Origin: Diaporthe sp. PMI_573
Taxonomy: Eukaryota > Ascomycota > Sordariomycetes > Diaporthales > Diaporthaceae
Direction of reading: 5' to 3'
Length of the DNA: 64,000 nt
Assembly: GCA_021399435.1 (NCBI GenBank)
Contig: JAJTUP010000012.1
Coordinates: 868,001-932,000, forward strand
Shown: one piece after another, positions 1-10,771 of the stretch
Layout: each line of letters begins with the position of its first letter
How positions within the stretch are numbered: position 1 is the first letter of the stretch
Translations under genes and position numbers: made by a program
Notes under the pieces: generated by a model
Databases searched by the model: none
What the model saw: the letters and a program-made list of their open reading frames with translations, nothing else
What the model was told of the DNA's origin: nothing

Positions 1-1
1 A

Positions 2-223
2 GCCGCAACGGTCAGAGGAGCATCGAATTTTGTCAGATGCGTTCTTGCCGGAGCTTTCATTGCAGCTCTTGAGCCAATAGCGCAGGCTATAGGTCTCGCA
101 TGGTGCTTTGGTATTTTCGCGATCCTGCAGGTATTCTCAATTCCTCCAATCTGGCTGCTGAAAGCCCATGGCCTTCGTTGGAGAGAGGAAAAGGCAGCCA
201 GGGGTGCTGAGGGCGATGGCTGA
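2..223 (+). CDS. MFS transporter, C-terminal end only (partial at window edge)
   Basis: The window opens inside a coding exon in frame 2 that has no start codon and ends at TGA 221-223, giving 73 residues. The frame begins with a segment around NFVRCVLAGAFIAALEP, then a second hydrophobic stretch around AIGLAWCFGIFAIL, and closes with a charged tail (LRWREEKAARG). This is how drug:H+ antiporter-type major facilitator superfamily proteins end in fungi: TM11, a short loop, TM12 and a basic cytosolic tail. It should be a plasma-membrane efflux or uptake carrier, but the substrate cannot be read from this piece. Whether the gene is intact depends on sequence to the left; the decayed gene at 880-1893 makes a relic possible. 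Confidence 0.72.
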   Translation, partial: AATVRGASNFVRCVLAGAFIAALEPIAQAIGLAWCFGIFAILQVFSIPPIWLLKAHGLRWREEKAARGAEGDG

Positions 224-879
224 GAGCAGGTGTGCTCCTGAGTAATGGAACTGCAATATGTCCTGTATGCAGTTGCACAAGACAAATTGAGTCTCAGCCT
301 TGTTTATTGGCTTCACGAAGAGCGACCTGAGACCTAGAGCAACGTCAAAACGATTCCGCCACAGGCGTCTTGATCTGCATCAATGAAAGGGTAGAGGATG
401 TCTTTATTGAGGTTCTCGGATTGACTCGACTCGCATATTCAAATGCCACGTGCACGTCCAAGACTGAAAACTGCATTGCAATGCCAATAGCACCGTGCTG
501 TTCTAGTAAGTATTTGCAATAAAATCCCAAGTTGTGCTTCTCAATAGCTCTGTCTCCAATTATGTCCAAGCAGAAGTCATGGGTGAGACACACAATCTAC
601 ACAGTAGATCATTTATATCCCTGCAACCCGCGCCATGTCCGTGTCTGACCCTGCCAAGCCTCGCTGTTGAATTAAGGTTTAGGGCATCGTCTGCTGAGTT
701 CGGCTCCAGCTGCCACTTTAAAGTGCCTTGAAACCTGCTGACTAATTTACTTATGCTGGAGGTAATATCCAGCTAGTTTGTTATTAAATCATATACTCTG
801 TTTGAAGTTGAAATTGTGCTTGGTATTTCAAAAGAGAAAAGATATCCAGTGCAACTGTTAGGGATGAGCTAAGTCTCAA
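224..879. other. intergenic, no gene seen
   Basis: This lies between the MFS end and the 3' end of the decayed membrane-protein frame. Open frames are short, overlap on both strands and resemble no family I know. It presumably holds the two 3' untranslated regions, since the flanking frames converge. Confidence 0.5.
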
Positions 880-1893
880 TCACGGCTTTGTCAACTTTTT
901 GCAGCTTTCAGTGACTTTGTGCACTAACTCTCTAATACGTCTGAAACGAGGTCTCCAAATTTGCCAGTCAACCGTTCGAGAGGAGACAACGCTATGTCCC
1001 TCATTTGTATACGTTTTTGTCTTGCTGATGTCCATCGTATTTCGATGGGCCCGAGAGTCATCCACTAACACCAGCGAGGGTTCGCCAGCCCCCACGGATT
1101 CTCGCAGGTGGTATCTTCCTTCCGCGGCCTTCTGGCTGATTGCACCGCCTACAATCCCCTTCGTGCTCTCCATAGTGTTGGATTGGTTAGCGATAAGTAT
1201 GATTCCAGCAGTCTCCAGCCATGGGCCCGGCTCAAGGCCCGAGGCCAACCCGAAGAGTCCGCCGAGAAGTACAGCGAGTAGAACGACGGCCAATATCCCC
1301 ATGGCGGCCCACTCTTAGGCTAGCCTTGGCCCAGAGCCATATACCTGCCATCGTACGGGAAATAAAACCACTGTCGCCTCGGGGTCGGGCGATGCCGTCA
1401 TGTTCCACGAGGCGATGGTTAGGAGATGTTGGGCGATAACTGCGATGACTGGTGTTATGCTCGCCGCATTTGGACTTGTCGTCTTGGAGAAGCCGTCATT
1501 AAGTGCGGCGAGGCGACAGGCTGCCAGTGCCATGTGATGTATGATTTTAGTGTCTAGGAGCATGTCTATACGGACGAGAGTATTGCTCAACTGGTCTCTG
1601 AGCGACTCAGCACAGCGGCAGTCACTATTCGAAGCGTTTAGTGATATTGGTGTTAAAGCCCACCTCTTGCCGAAATTATTTAGAGACAAATCGACGTGGC
1701 CTAAGTTTCTCAACTGTGTTTTAACAGAGAAAAGAACTTGCTGTAGTGTTATCTGGCAGGACTTGCCTATAAAGTTCAGTGACGGCATAGGTCCAATAGA
1801 GATGTCCAGAGTTATATCAGAAACAAAGTCATCGTGCGGGCCGCCAACCTGTCGCTGTGTGAGGCTGATGATGAACGCGGAAGAAGTAGAGCT
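880..1893 (-). pseudogene. broken membrane-protein gene remnant with in-frame stop
   Basis: On the minus strand one frame is open from 1893 (just after a TAA at 1894-1896) down to 880, interrupted once by TAA at 1315-1317. The first part reads like a soluble extracytoplasmic domain. Just before the stop comes RWQVYGSGPRLA; right after it come EWAAMG, a strong transmembrane helix (ILAVVLLAVLLGGLFGLASG) and a polar tail. Coding sense resuming directly after the stop suggests one gene with a nonsense mutation, for instance CAA to TAA, a C-to-T change as repeat-induced point mutation makes. I know similar architecture (outer domain, one late helix, tail) from unnamed fungal membrane proteins but cannot assign a family. 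No start codon or complete N-terminus is visible, so it is also 5'-truncated or its upstream exons have decayed. Confidence 0.45.
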
Positions 1894-3141
1894 TTAAAAC
1901 ACATACTGTAATATCATTGTTTAAAAAACTGCTGTTTGTTGGCAGCGAGTAGCAAGTTGTCGTCAACATAGGAACTGTGATGTTTAAAGCCGCAATCTAA
2001 CCCATTAAATCTCGCTAAAATGCATGTAAACTGTTCGCTCTGAAATATTTGAAGATGTCCCTAATTTGGACTGATATTGTCTAGACTGTTTCGTCGCCTA
2101 TCAAGGTGTTGACACCAGTTGTAAAGTCATCGGTCTCCCTGCTTACACAATTTTAGCCGGGGTTTGCCTCCCTATAAGAATTCGTAATGCCGCCCAATAT
2201 TTTGTATATGTTCGTTGTTACCAGAGCTGCCGTAGTATCCTATGAGGGAGAACCAGATCCAACCATATCCCACGCCTTATTTTAGGTATTACCCCAGTCG
2301 AGACTGTGGTGCTGTATGTTAGGTTTGGTAATAGTCAATAATTGCCGTATTGCATTGGTGATCTGGAAGCCACTATCGCTTAAGTTGGGATACCATTGCT
2401 CCTTAGGAATACCGACTATGTTAATAGCAAATTCCGGCAAGGCCTTCATATTGTGCCGTGAACGTTGTTAGATATCAAAGTTGACGTCTGCCTCGTCGTT
2501 CCAGAGTATAATTCGTACTGGTACAGAAATCACCTCATCTACACCGAAAATTCACTTTGTCCCGAAATACAGCCTGTTCCATTGGGCCACAATGAAATGT
2601 GAACATCGAGTGAAACCAAGCAATCCCACTATGGAGAATCTGATGGCTCACAACTTAAGCAAAGCAAGCATCCTCTTTCCCCAACCGAGCAGGGTTAGTT
2701 ACTTAAATGTGAATATAGCCTAGCGGCTCCCAAGACACTGTTTCAAGCAAGCTGAGCTACAAGGCAACCGGCTGCCTGAACATACGCGGGCAGGCTAGCA
2801 TACCTACACGTGGACCGGTGAACTAGCCAAGAGAAAAAGTAAGCAATAGGCCGCCGGATATCTTACCGATACTCTGTTTTTAGCCTACCTTTAACCCCAA
2901 GATACAGACTTGCCCTTTTGCCTAGGAACAGACAACAGACACACGAGAGAGTTATTTGCCCTGCGGAAAGAACACTCAATGAATAAAATGCATCGGAGTC
3001 TAGGGCCGCTCTATGCCCAGAAAGTGCGGCCCTGCAAATTCCCACCCTGAACCAACCCTAGTCATCATCCCACAAGCTTCTTGGAATGAGGTTGTGGTCG
3101 CCGTGCTTCTGGCTTTCAAGTAAGTATGGACTGATCCTGTT

Positions 3142-3171
3142 CAGCCGGCACTTCAAGTTGGAAGTGCGCTG
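3142..3171. repeat. inverted repeat (hairpin)
   Basis: GCACTTC and GAAGTGC face each other across a six-base loop (AAGTTG). CAGC and GCTG outside extend the stem with small bulges. It lies in non-coding DNA; its role is unknown. Confidence 0.5.
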
Positions 3172-3675
3172 AATGAAGCGGTTTGGACATGGGAGGCAAG
3201 TTTATAATTGCTGCACTACCACGCCGCCATAATTTCGTACCATCAGCCATCACAAAAGAGCAAATCCATATTTGTTCCATCAGAGCTCGAGCGCATCAGC
3301 AGATCCTGGAGCATCGCGACAACCACGTATAACTTTCGCAGCTTATCAGCACAGTGGGGCATGCTCCCGAGCTTAAGGTACCCACTCTTTTGTATCCACA
3401 GCATCCACTGAGCACCTCGATGTTCTAGAACGTTGATCCGGACAGACGTTCATGCGTTTCTTCAAGAACCAAGCAGAGAAGAACGCTGGCCATCACATCA
3501 ATGTGTAATTGGCTGCCAGGAGCATGGGCCACTATAGTGGTTTGTTCTCGTGAGTCATCGTCAAAAGTTGCCCGGCGGCTCCCAATCATAAGGCTGCCGT
3601 AACAGTTCGGCGGCCTCCCCTAAATTGCAGTTCAAATCATGACCCTCTAATAACACTCATTCCTGGTGTATAGGC

Positions 3676-3765
3676 TCGGTTGACCCGCGGCCGTGTGCCC
3701 GTCAACCCACGCCTGCTATCAGAGGCAGCCTGACAGGCTGTCAGTGAGCCGCGGACCGTGGTATT
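3676..3765. repeat. cluster of palindromes in a GC-rich island
   Basis: The stretch holds GGTTGAC/GTCAACC facing each other across about 20 bases near 3676-3709. It also holds a perfect 7+1+7 palindrome CTGACAG-G-CTGTCAG at 3730-3744, and the hexamer CCGCGG near both ends. It is markedly more GC-rich than its surroundings. It may be the remnant of a small mobile element; no target-site duplication was identified. Confidence 0.4.
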
Positions 3766-4606
3766 CGATATTCAACCCCTTTTCCTCTGTGGATACCTCT
3801 AAAGCACGCGAACCAAGTTCACGATAAAGAAGCTTTGGCCAAGGTGGTCTAATTTTGGTGGTATCCACGGATCGGGGGAGATCTAGGCACGGAATTTTTT
3901 CTTCTCTCTTGTTGGTCAGGGCTTTCAGTATCGAAACTCTGCCATTGAAGTTGATGATGCTCGGCTTGCTGTGGATTTATCACCTGTTTCTTTCTACTGG
4001 CTGACTTCCAGCCTGCTATACGCAGTTATGGCACAGCAGACAGGAGTGAGGTCGATATGCCCCGGGAGGCAAGTGCAGGTCCTTCCAATTGAAGAGCCAT
4101 GAGCCTGTTTGAGAGACGCCCGCTTGATAGCGGAGCTCTACCTTTGTTTGAATCTGTTATGGGTGGAAGTTGTGGATCCCATACTTTCATGCACAACAAA
4201 TCCTCCGAAGTCAAGGACCACCTCTGTGTCAGGAACCCGATGCCCTGTCTTCATGTTTTGTCGGGTTCTGGGTCCCGGCATCGACATACCCAATGAGATG
4301 TTGGGTTCCATTTATTTCCATTTTTCCTGTGTGGTTCCTTGTTCCTGGAATTGCCCCCGTACATATTCTAGAATAACTATATGGATGGCCATGTCTCTCG
4401 TCGAAACTTGACCTTGAAGTGTGTTTCTCAGGTTGTCAACTTTACAGGCTCCTGACCTGCCTATACCACCTGCGTCTTGGGACAACTCAGCCCACTAGGA
4501 GGTTCAATTTTTAATCTTACAGGCAGCGCGATCCCGGTTACTCGGATCAGTCAAGGAAACGCCCAAGCCGAAGAGAGAGAAGCCCTATCGCGGGCCGATC
4601 ACAAAC

Positions 4607-6685
4607 ATGGCTGACGAGCCACCCAATCAGTCGGTCGAGAGGATGGATCCAATTCCAGAGTCTCGACCGGCCTCGCCAGTCCAACCGGAACCGACACATC
4701 CACCGCCACATCGCGAGGGAGAACATGGGCTGCCACCGGCCCTGAAGAGGACCAGTACTCAGCAGGTCGAGGCAGAGAACACAGGGCCGTCAAATCGGCA
4801 TCGCCGAGGGCAGTCCGGATCTAACAGTCTGCGACCGGTGGACTCAAATCGGAGCCGAGCACGAGCCGGGTCAACAACAAGCTCCCGCTTCCGAAAGAGT
4901 GCCAATATGGAGCGGCAACCGACTTTCATGAATCCTGGGATGCGTAAGCGTACGACCACATGGAACTTGAACGGGCCAAGTGCTCTGGGAGGGCGACCAG
5001 TACGGCGCAGGACGATTCTTCTCGGCAACGGAGCCTCTTCTGCTGTCGATGTCGGCGCCGATGACCGGTCGGCCGCTGGTTTCACTCTCGCCGGACCAGG
5101 TAACCCACTCGAGGCTTTGGCCGCAAACCAAGCCTACGTCGACCCCGGATACACGGACCTCAACCCAGCTTATGAGCAAGCGACAAACACTCGCCCAGTC
5201 TGGGGTCTCGCGAAGCCTCTCCCTCACGTCGTGCGTCCTGGCATGATCCCGACTCAGAGTGAATTCCGCCAACAAGCCCCAGCGCAGCTGCAGCACGAGA
5301 AACAAGCAAATGAGGAGTTTGACCTGGAGGCTGGCCGTGTCGAGTCGACTATCAATCCCCACAAGATATCTAGTGCCCTACAAGCAGCTCAGCAAGACCG
5401 AGAGTTCAGGCTGCTCAGGACCTACACGGGCCAGAATAGCCTCGCTGGCTTTTCTGGACGCAAGGCTTCTGTGTCGTCGGGCCAAGGAAGGCACTCAGGG
5501 ACTGACCAGCTAGGAAAGCAAGACAAGTCTGATGGTGAACAGACAAACCTCAGGCCCCGCCGTCAGAGTGTGACTGTGACTGAACTCGCCTCGGTTGCCG
5601 AGCAGAGGACGCCTGACGAGAGGGACCACGCCAACAGTCAAGGTTATTTCGGCAGCGGACCTGTCGAGGCCGTGCAGAGCGTCGACAACGACTGGGTTGA
5701 AGACGAGCAACTTGAGCCCTACGACCCGGAGCTCGATGAGATCCACAATCTCCACACCCACTGGTCCGTGATTCGGCTGAAGTTCCGCGAGCCTCTTGCT
5801 GAACTCCTCGCCGTCATATGCCAGCTCACTCTCGGCTTCTGTACTAATCTAGTCATTGCTTGCTCCAAGGACAGCGCTGGCAACGCTATTTCTGCTGCTT
5901 GGTCGTGGGGCCTCGCTACGATGGTCGGCATCTACATTGCTGGTGGCATCTCTGGTGCCCATCTCAATCCAGCAATGTCGATTATGCTGTGGATATACCG
6001 CGGCTTCCCACTGCGCAAGATTCCCGTCTACGGCATAGCCCAGATCCTGGGTGCGTTTACAGCGGCGCTCATCTCCTTTGGTCTCTTCCGCAACAGCATC
6101 GTCGAGCTCGCCAACACCACAGACTTAGCTAGCACCGGCACGGCTTCTGCTTTCCTCACGTACCCTCGCAACGCGTGGATCGATCCCGTGACGGCGTTTT
6201 TCACCGAGTTCACGGGTACAGCAATAATGTCCGTAGCCATCCTCGCGCTCGGAGACGACAGCAATGCGCCTCCCGGCGCGGGCATGAATGCGCTCGTTAT
6301 TGGACTCATTAGCACTGTTATCTCGATGGCTCTTGGCTGGAATACCGGACTCGCCATGAATCCCGCGCGAGACATCGGCCCGCGCCTCGCCCTTCTTGCT
6401 CTGGGTTACGGGACCGAGACCAGCTTCAACGGCTCGTACTGGTTCTGGGGCCCGTGGTGCGGGCCTATACTCGGCGCGCTCTTCGGCGCGCTTCTGTACG
6501 ACGGCGCCATCTTCGTCGGAGGCGAGTCCCCCGTGAACTACCCGCGGAAGAGGATCAAGCGCGCGCTGCGCAAGAAGAAGAGCAAGTGGAACAGGCGCTT
6601 CCACGCCGTCACAAAGGGTATCAAGATCGGCCGTCCCAAGTACGCCAGCGACGAGTGGAAGTTTGAATTCGACGAGGCCCGCTAA
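4607..6685 (+). CDS. aquaglyceroporin (MIP family) with long N-terminal extension
   Basis: This single-exon gene encodes 692 residues. The MIP channel core occupies roughly residues 395-645, with six membrane helices and both half-helix signatures: HLNPA (Asn454) and MNPARD (Asn585 to Asp589). The Asp directly after NPAR is typical of glycerol-conducting members, so glycerol and other small polyols are the likely cargo besides water. The first 390 residues are hydrophilic, rich in Ser, Arg, Gln and Pro, and predicted to be disordered and cytosolic. Such extensions occur in Fps1-like fungal channels, where they serve gating, but I see no recognisable Fps1 regulatory motif here. The C-terminal tail is basic (RKRIKRALRKKKSKW). 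The start is the first ATG of the frame. The role is probably osmotic glycerol flux at the plasma membrane. Confidence 0.93.
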   Translation: MADEPPNQSVERMDPIPESRPASPVQPEPTHPPPHREGEHGLPPALKRTSTQQVEAENTGPSNRHRRGQSGSNSLRPVDSNRSRARAGSTTSSRFRKSANMERQPTFMNPGMRKRTTTWNLNGPSALGGRPVRRRTILLGNGASSAVDVGADDRSAAGFTLAGPGNPLEALAANQAYVDPGYTDLNPAYEQATNTRPVWGLAKPLPHVVRPGMIPTQSEFRQQAPAQLQHEKQANEEFDLEAGRVESTINPHKISSALQAAQQDREFRLLRTYTGQNSLAGFSGRKASVSSGQGRHSGTDQLGKQDKSDGEQTNLRPRRQSVTVTELASVAEQRTPDERDHANSQGYFGSGPVEAVQSVDNDWVEDEQLEPYDPELDEIHNLHTHWSVIRLKFREPLAELLAVICQLTLGFCTNLVIACSKDSAGNAISAAWSWGLATMVGIYIAGGISGAHLNPAMSIMLWIYRGFPLRKIPVYGIAQILGAFTAALISFGLFRNSIVELANTTDLASTGTASAFLTYPRNAWIDPVTAFFTEFTGTAIMSVAILALGDDSNAPPGAGMNALVIGLISTVISMALGWNTGLAMNPARDIGPRLALLALGYGTETSFNGSYWFWGPWCGPILGALFGALLYDGAIFVGGESPVNYPRKRIKRALRKKKSKWNRRFHAVTKGIKIGRPKYASDEWKFEFDEAR

Positions 6686-7478
6686 GGATGCCAGTGTCGG
6701 TCTCCCCGGCTCATGATCGGGCTCTTGTGAAGAGCCGTAATGCGGAATTACTCTCATTTTCCTCATCTCTTTTCATCCGCGACTCCGCTCAACTCTTTTA
6801 AGTCTCGAATTCGAGCTTGTCAAAAACAAACATTTCCTACCAACTGAGAGACACTCATTCAATTTCCTGACCATCATCATAAAATTTCTTCGAAAAGCGG
6901 CAGCTGAGCTCGCCCACCACAAGTTGTTTGCTTTCATTTTTTTCTCAGACTCTAGAGAGTGTTCTGCTGGTTTTCGTCGTTTACACCGTATCCGTTTTTA
7001 TGTTTTTGTTTTCTTTACTTGTCATGTCACCTGTTTACGTCTTTGTTTTTCAGCAGCGTTGTGCATTTTTATTTTCATTGGGACACGACACAGCACGACG
7101 CACTTTCTTTCCTAGCATGGCGTTTTAAGGCTTCTATGTTTCAAAAAGGCGTTCCAGCGGCTAGTCTTCCAGGTGGGCACCAGAATTCTGTGCAGCTGGA
7201 GACACAGACGCAATAGAATGGGATAGAATGGGACCAATCAGGGCTACAATTTGGCTGGGAGCGTCGTGCTCGATTTGGTAGTATTTGGGAGGGCTTTCCT
7301 TTTAGACAGGTTCTGACACTGCTTTCGAGCAGGTCTGTCGGACAACACAAACAGTTTCTCATGTAGAAATCGACACAGAACACTCTCTCTTGTCAAAAAT
7401 ATGGGAAATCTTTCGAATGGCTTAGTGATATGGTTGCCTGTTTGAGCTTTTTCTCAGCTCTCTGCAGCTTTGCGTCTA
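6686..7478. other. convergent intergenic region, T-rich 3' ends
   Basis: This lies between the stop of the aquaglyceroporin and the stop of the carboxylesterase, which is transcribed toward it. It carries T-rich runs around 6930-7080, as expected for 3' untranslated and polyadenylation regions. I see no gene. Confidence 0.6.
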
Positions 7479-9615
7479 TTATTGTGGTACCCTCGCTGAC
7501 ACATCCCTCCAGAAGTTACACCTGTCGCCTCGACCGCCCTCCCAGGACAGAGCATCAACGAGGCGAAATTTGTTGACGATTCCAGTTCCGATGCGCTCGT
7601 AGAAGCTCAGGGGCCCGGCCACAACTTGGAACAGGTCACCACCCGTCGTATTGAAGTCTATCATATAGGGCTTCTCTGCAGTGTACTGCGGCCAATTTAT
7701 GTTCCCATCTGTGCCAGTTGGTGCCGTGGCATTGGCATACCCAGCAGTGGCTTCGTCCAGAGTAATGGTGGGATCATCGTGAACAATAAAGTTGCCCCAG
7801 ACTTTTTGAAACGCCCGGCTAAAGTCGGCGTTGGGAGTTGCTGCGCCGACTGCGAAATAGGCTGTGAGGTCTGCGCCGTGATATCCTGGCGTGACGGAGT
7901 ACTGATACTTCCAGGCTTGCAACTCAGCTTGGCTGAAGGCCTCGGCCAGCCACTGAGCAGGGCAGACGAAGTTTGTTTCGGCTCCAATGCTGAAGACGGA
8001 CTGCTGGATGCCGGTGGCAAATGCGGACTGTGTTAAAGCGGTGGGGCCTTCTGTCCCGAGGGTGTCATATTGTCCACCAGAGTCTCCAGAAGCGGAATTT
8101 TCGATCTGATAGACGCTGTTGAGTTGGCTTATGTCGGATTGTGAGAAGAGAGGGAAGCTGCTGGATATGAAGTTGTTATAGTCTGCCCTCGTCCTTATCG
8201 ACATGTTGGTCAAAGGTACCCCTTCGTTTGCATTGTTCTTCATATTGCATCGCGTCAGCATGTTAACCAAAACTTCTGGGCAAGACGAAAAGTGTGAGAG
8301 AGACTGAGAGACAGATTAGTCTTACCCCAACAAGTATTCTTCGTCCAGCAACCAAGCCCCTGGACAACTGCGCCGTTGGTCTATCTTGGATGTAATCGTG
8401 ATCTATTACGGGCAAGAAAGCCCAGCTTCCCCATCTTCCGAAAGATTCTGAAACGTTTCCGCTAGCATATTGCAAGGTTTCGCTCTCTGTCTCAACCAAG
8501 CACTGGAAAACACTCGGGTATTTTCGAACATGCGAACTGTTTTCGCCACAACCGGCCAGGCTAGCAAACTCATTGTAATAATTCGTCGGAACCGTGTCAC
8601 GATAGTCGTAGATGGCGTAGCTGTATGGGCTTGCAGCTATGACCTAAGATGAAATTAATCACTGAGTACCTCGCGAAGGATTTGAGTGGGCTTTCTCACA
8701 TTGCTGAAGAGATCAGTCTGCGCGCCGCCGTATCCAAGAGCATGGAACATGACTGAACCAGCTCCAGCAGACTCGCCACCGATGGTAACCCGAGTCTTGT
8801 CGCCTCCGAAAGCTTTGATTTGCTCTTGGACCCATTCCAGAGCACGTCTTTGATCCAGGAGACCAGCATTCAGTTGGCCCTTGGCCTTGACATCTTCTGA
8901 TGCTAAAAAGCCGAAGGCACCAAGCCTATACTGAATCTCAACGGTGATGAATTTGTTGCCATTGGTGTTCATCAACACGCTTGGGTCATACGTAGCTCCG
9001 AAGAGGCCATAACCGCCTCCGTCTAGCGAGAAGCACGCCAAGGTTAGCTTCGTCATCGACTTATAACTCACAGCGTCACGCAGCGCAATAAGCCAGGCCA
9101 TACACCCAGCACAGACGAGCGCCATAAACACAGGGAGGGGGTTCGTACGTATCCAGACAAACACGGGCAAATTCGACGCTTCTGGAGGCGCGTACACGTT
9201 CAGGAAGAGGCAGTCCTCATTGCCCAGTGCAGAGCTGAAACCAAATTCCACGGGAAGCCCAAACCCGCCCGTCTGCGGGCACAGAGGGGGCTGGTCGACT
9301 GCCGAGACGAGGCTCCCATCACCGGTTGGCGGTTGAGGGGCTTGCCATCGCAGGTTGCCGACTGGAGGAGCAGCATAGCGAATGCTGTTGCACGTTCGTG
9401 GTCAGCTCTTCTCAGCCCAGATTAAGATATGAGGGTTTGGAAAAGGCGAAAATATACCCTTTCCACACGTTCAACCCGTATGTGTCGTCATGGAATCCCT
9501 GATAAGTTGCGTATCCCAGGTCGACCGTTGGGGCCGAAGATCGAGCAGTCTGGAGAACGCGTGCCTGTGCAAAAGGTGCCGTGGCGAGGAGCATCAACAT
9601 GGAGGTGATGTCCAT
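7479..9615 (-). CDS. secreted type-B carboxylesterase/lipase
   Basis: I model five exons: 9615-9458, 9384-9149, 9022-8700, 8643-8326 and 8237-7479, giving 597 residues, the usual length for the family. Each junction has GT/AG and keeps frame. The junction at 9149/9022 recreates the oxyanion-hole motif HGGGYG, which strongly supports it. A signal peptide (about residues 1-18, ending AQA) directs export. EDCLFLNVYAP is type-B signature 2, GESAGAG holds the nucleophile Ser216, and GYHGAD carries the likely catalytic His465. The acid is probably the Glu in NANEG or a neighbouring Glu. It should hydrolyse carboxylic esters or lipids outside the cell; the natural substrate is unknown. A TATA-like TATAAAG lies about 80 bases upstream of the ATG. 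Confidence 0.92.
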
Positions 9616-9694
9616 TTTTGTACTTGGCCGCTGCTGGGCTGTCTGTACCCACTGGAGGTTGTCGCCAGAACAAACTGCATTGGGTAGGCTTTGA

Positions 9695-9701
9695 CTTTAT
9701 A
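9695..9701 (-). promoter_or_regulatory. TATA-like element of the carboxylesterase gene
   Basis: TATAAAG on the minus strand lies about 80 bases upstream of the ATG at 9615, a plausible distance for a short leader. This is a sequence match only. Confidence 0.4.
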
Positions 9702-10771
9702 GCTCTCGACTCATAGCTCGACTTATAACTATTGATATCGTTCGTCTCCTGGGCACATTTCCCTTTTTGAATTGCGGCAAGGGCTGGAGTGGTACAGGAT
9801 TTCGCTAGTGCTGATGGCCCCTGTAAACTGTAGAATCCTCTGTTAATAAGGAGGCACTTGCACGCGGCCGTGAAAAGCGACCCGGAAGATCAACCCGGAA
9901 CGCAGCGAAGAGGTTTGATCTGGGTTGCGACCGCACGATACGATCGCCGAAAGTGGTGACGCTCGGATGTGAGGGGATCGCTTCGCTCAGAGAATGGATG
10001 GTTCGCTCTGCTCCCAGATTGGTGGCATCTCGTCACATCTTTTGACATTTTTAATTTTTGCTAATACCGGAAGACCAAGACTTGTACACGATCGGGCGGC
10101 GGATTGAGGAAGGCTTCAAAATACGGGGAGCTATAGTGGATGCTTAAAAGGATAATACGGCTGCCACGTGCCCGTTGTTTACATGCATCTGATTTCTGCT
10201 ATATCTACACCATCCAATCCGTCAGATCCTCCACTGTCATGATCCAACAGACCAGATCACGGTAGCATCAAGTCTTTTTCTGCATGACAGCAAGGCAGTC
10301 GCCTCTCACCGCACCATTTTACCGTGCTTGGCTCCTTCAGCCAGACCGAGCCCTACGCCGGTCTTCGCCGTCTCTATTGTACAAGTTCATTCCTCCTTGG
10401 CCGCACCTGGTCCTTGCTAGGGCTCCTACGCGGCCACTGGACTGCTTTGCGGTTAGCGTTGGATAAACGATAAAGAAATGTCTATCTTCTCGTCGGTCGG
10501 TCATGCAAAAGGATCCCCCTGCCGCCAACCGCCATAAAAAGTGAAATCAACAATGCTGCATGCCAGACCAACCGCCGAACCAAGATAGTAAAACATAGGG
10601 CATGCAGATGCCAAGACACAGGTCGTCTTGTTCGTGCTCATCTCGTTCGCTCGTCAACGCCAGATTATGAGTATTGTGGATTGGGAGGAGCGTGCGTCAT
10701 CGTATGGGAGCGGAGAGTCGTTAGACAAATTGGAACGGTCACATCGCCGCTTCCGAGGCTACCGAGAGTGC
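9702..10771. other. intergenic, no gene seen
   Basis: This holds the 5' region of the carboxylesterase and the 3' region of TOM40, both on the minus strand. Only short open frames occur (for example 10284-10466), with no family resemblance. Confidence 0.5.

Larger units (their letters stand above)
1894..4606. other. gene-poor stretch, AT-leaning, with palindromic GC island
   Basis: I see no convincing coding region in these 2.7 kb. Open frames such as those at 2481-2723 and 4109-4411 are short, overlap in several frames and lack recognisable motifs. Composition is AT-leaning in the first half. Two structured spots stand out: a hairpin at 3142-3171 and a GC-rich palindromic island at about 3670-3765. 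The last few hundred bases should contain the promoter and leader of the aquaglyceroporin gene. Confidence 0.5.

Noticed and set aside
4099..4411. three overlapping short plus-strand frames before the aquaglyceroporin
   Set aside because: They overlap in different frames, have no motif, and lie in probable promoter DNA.
6125..6766. 213-codon frame antisense to the aquaglyceroporin
   Set aside because: Mirror of a well-supported coding region; the sense frame has both NPA motifs.
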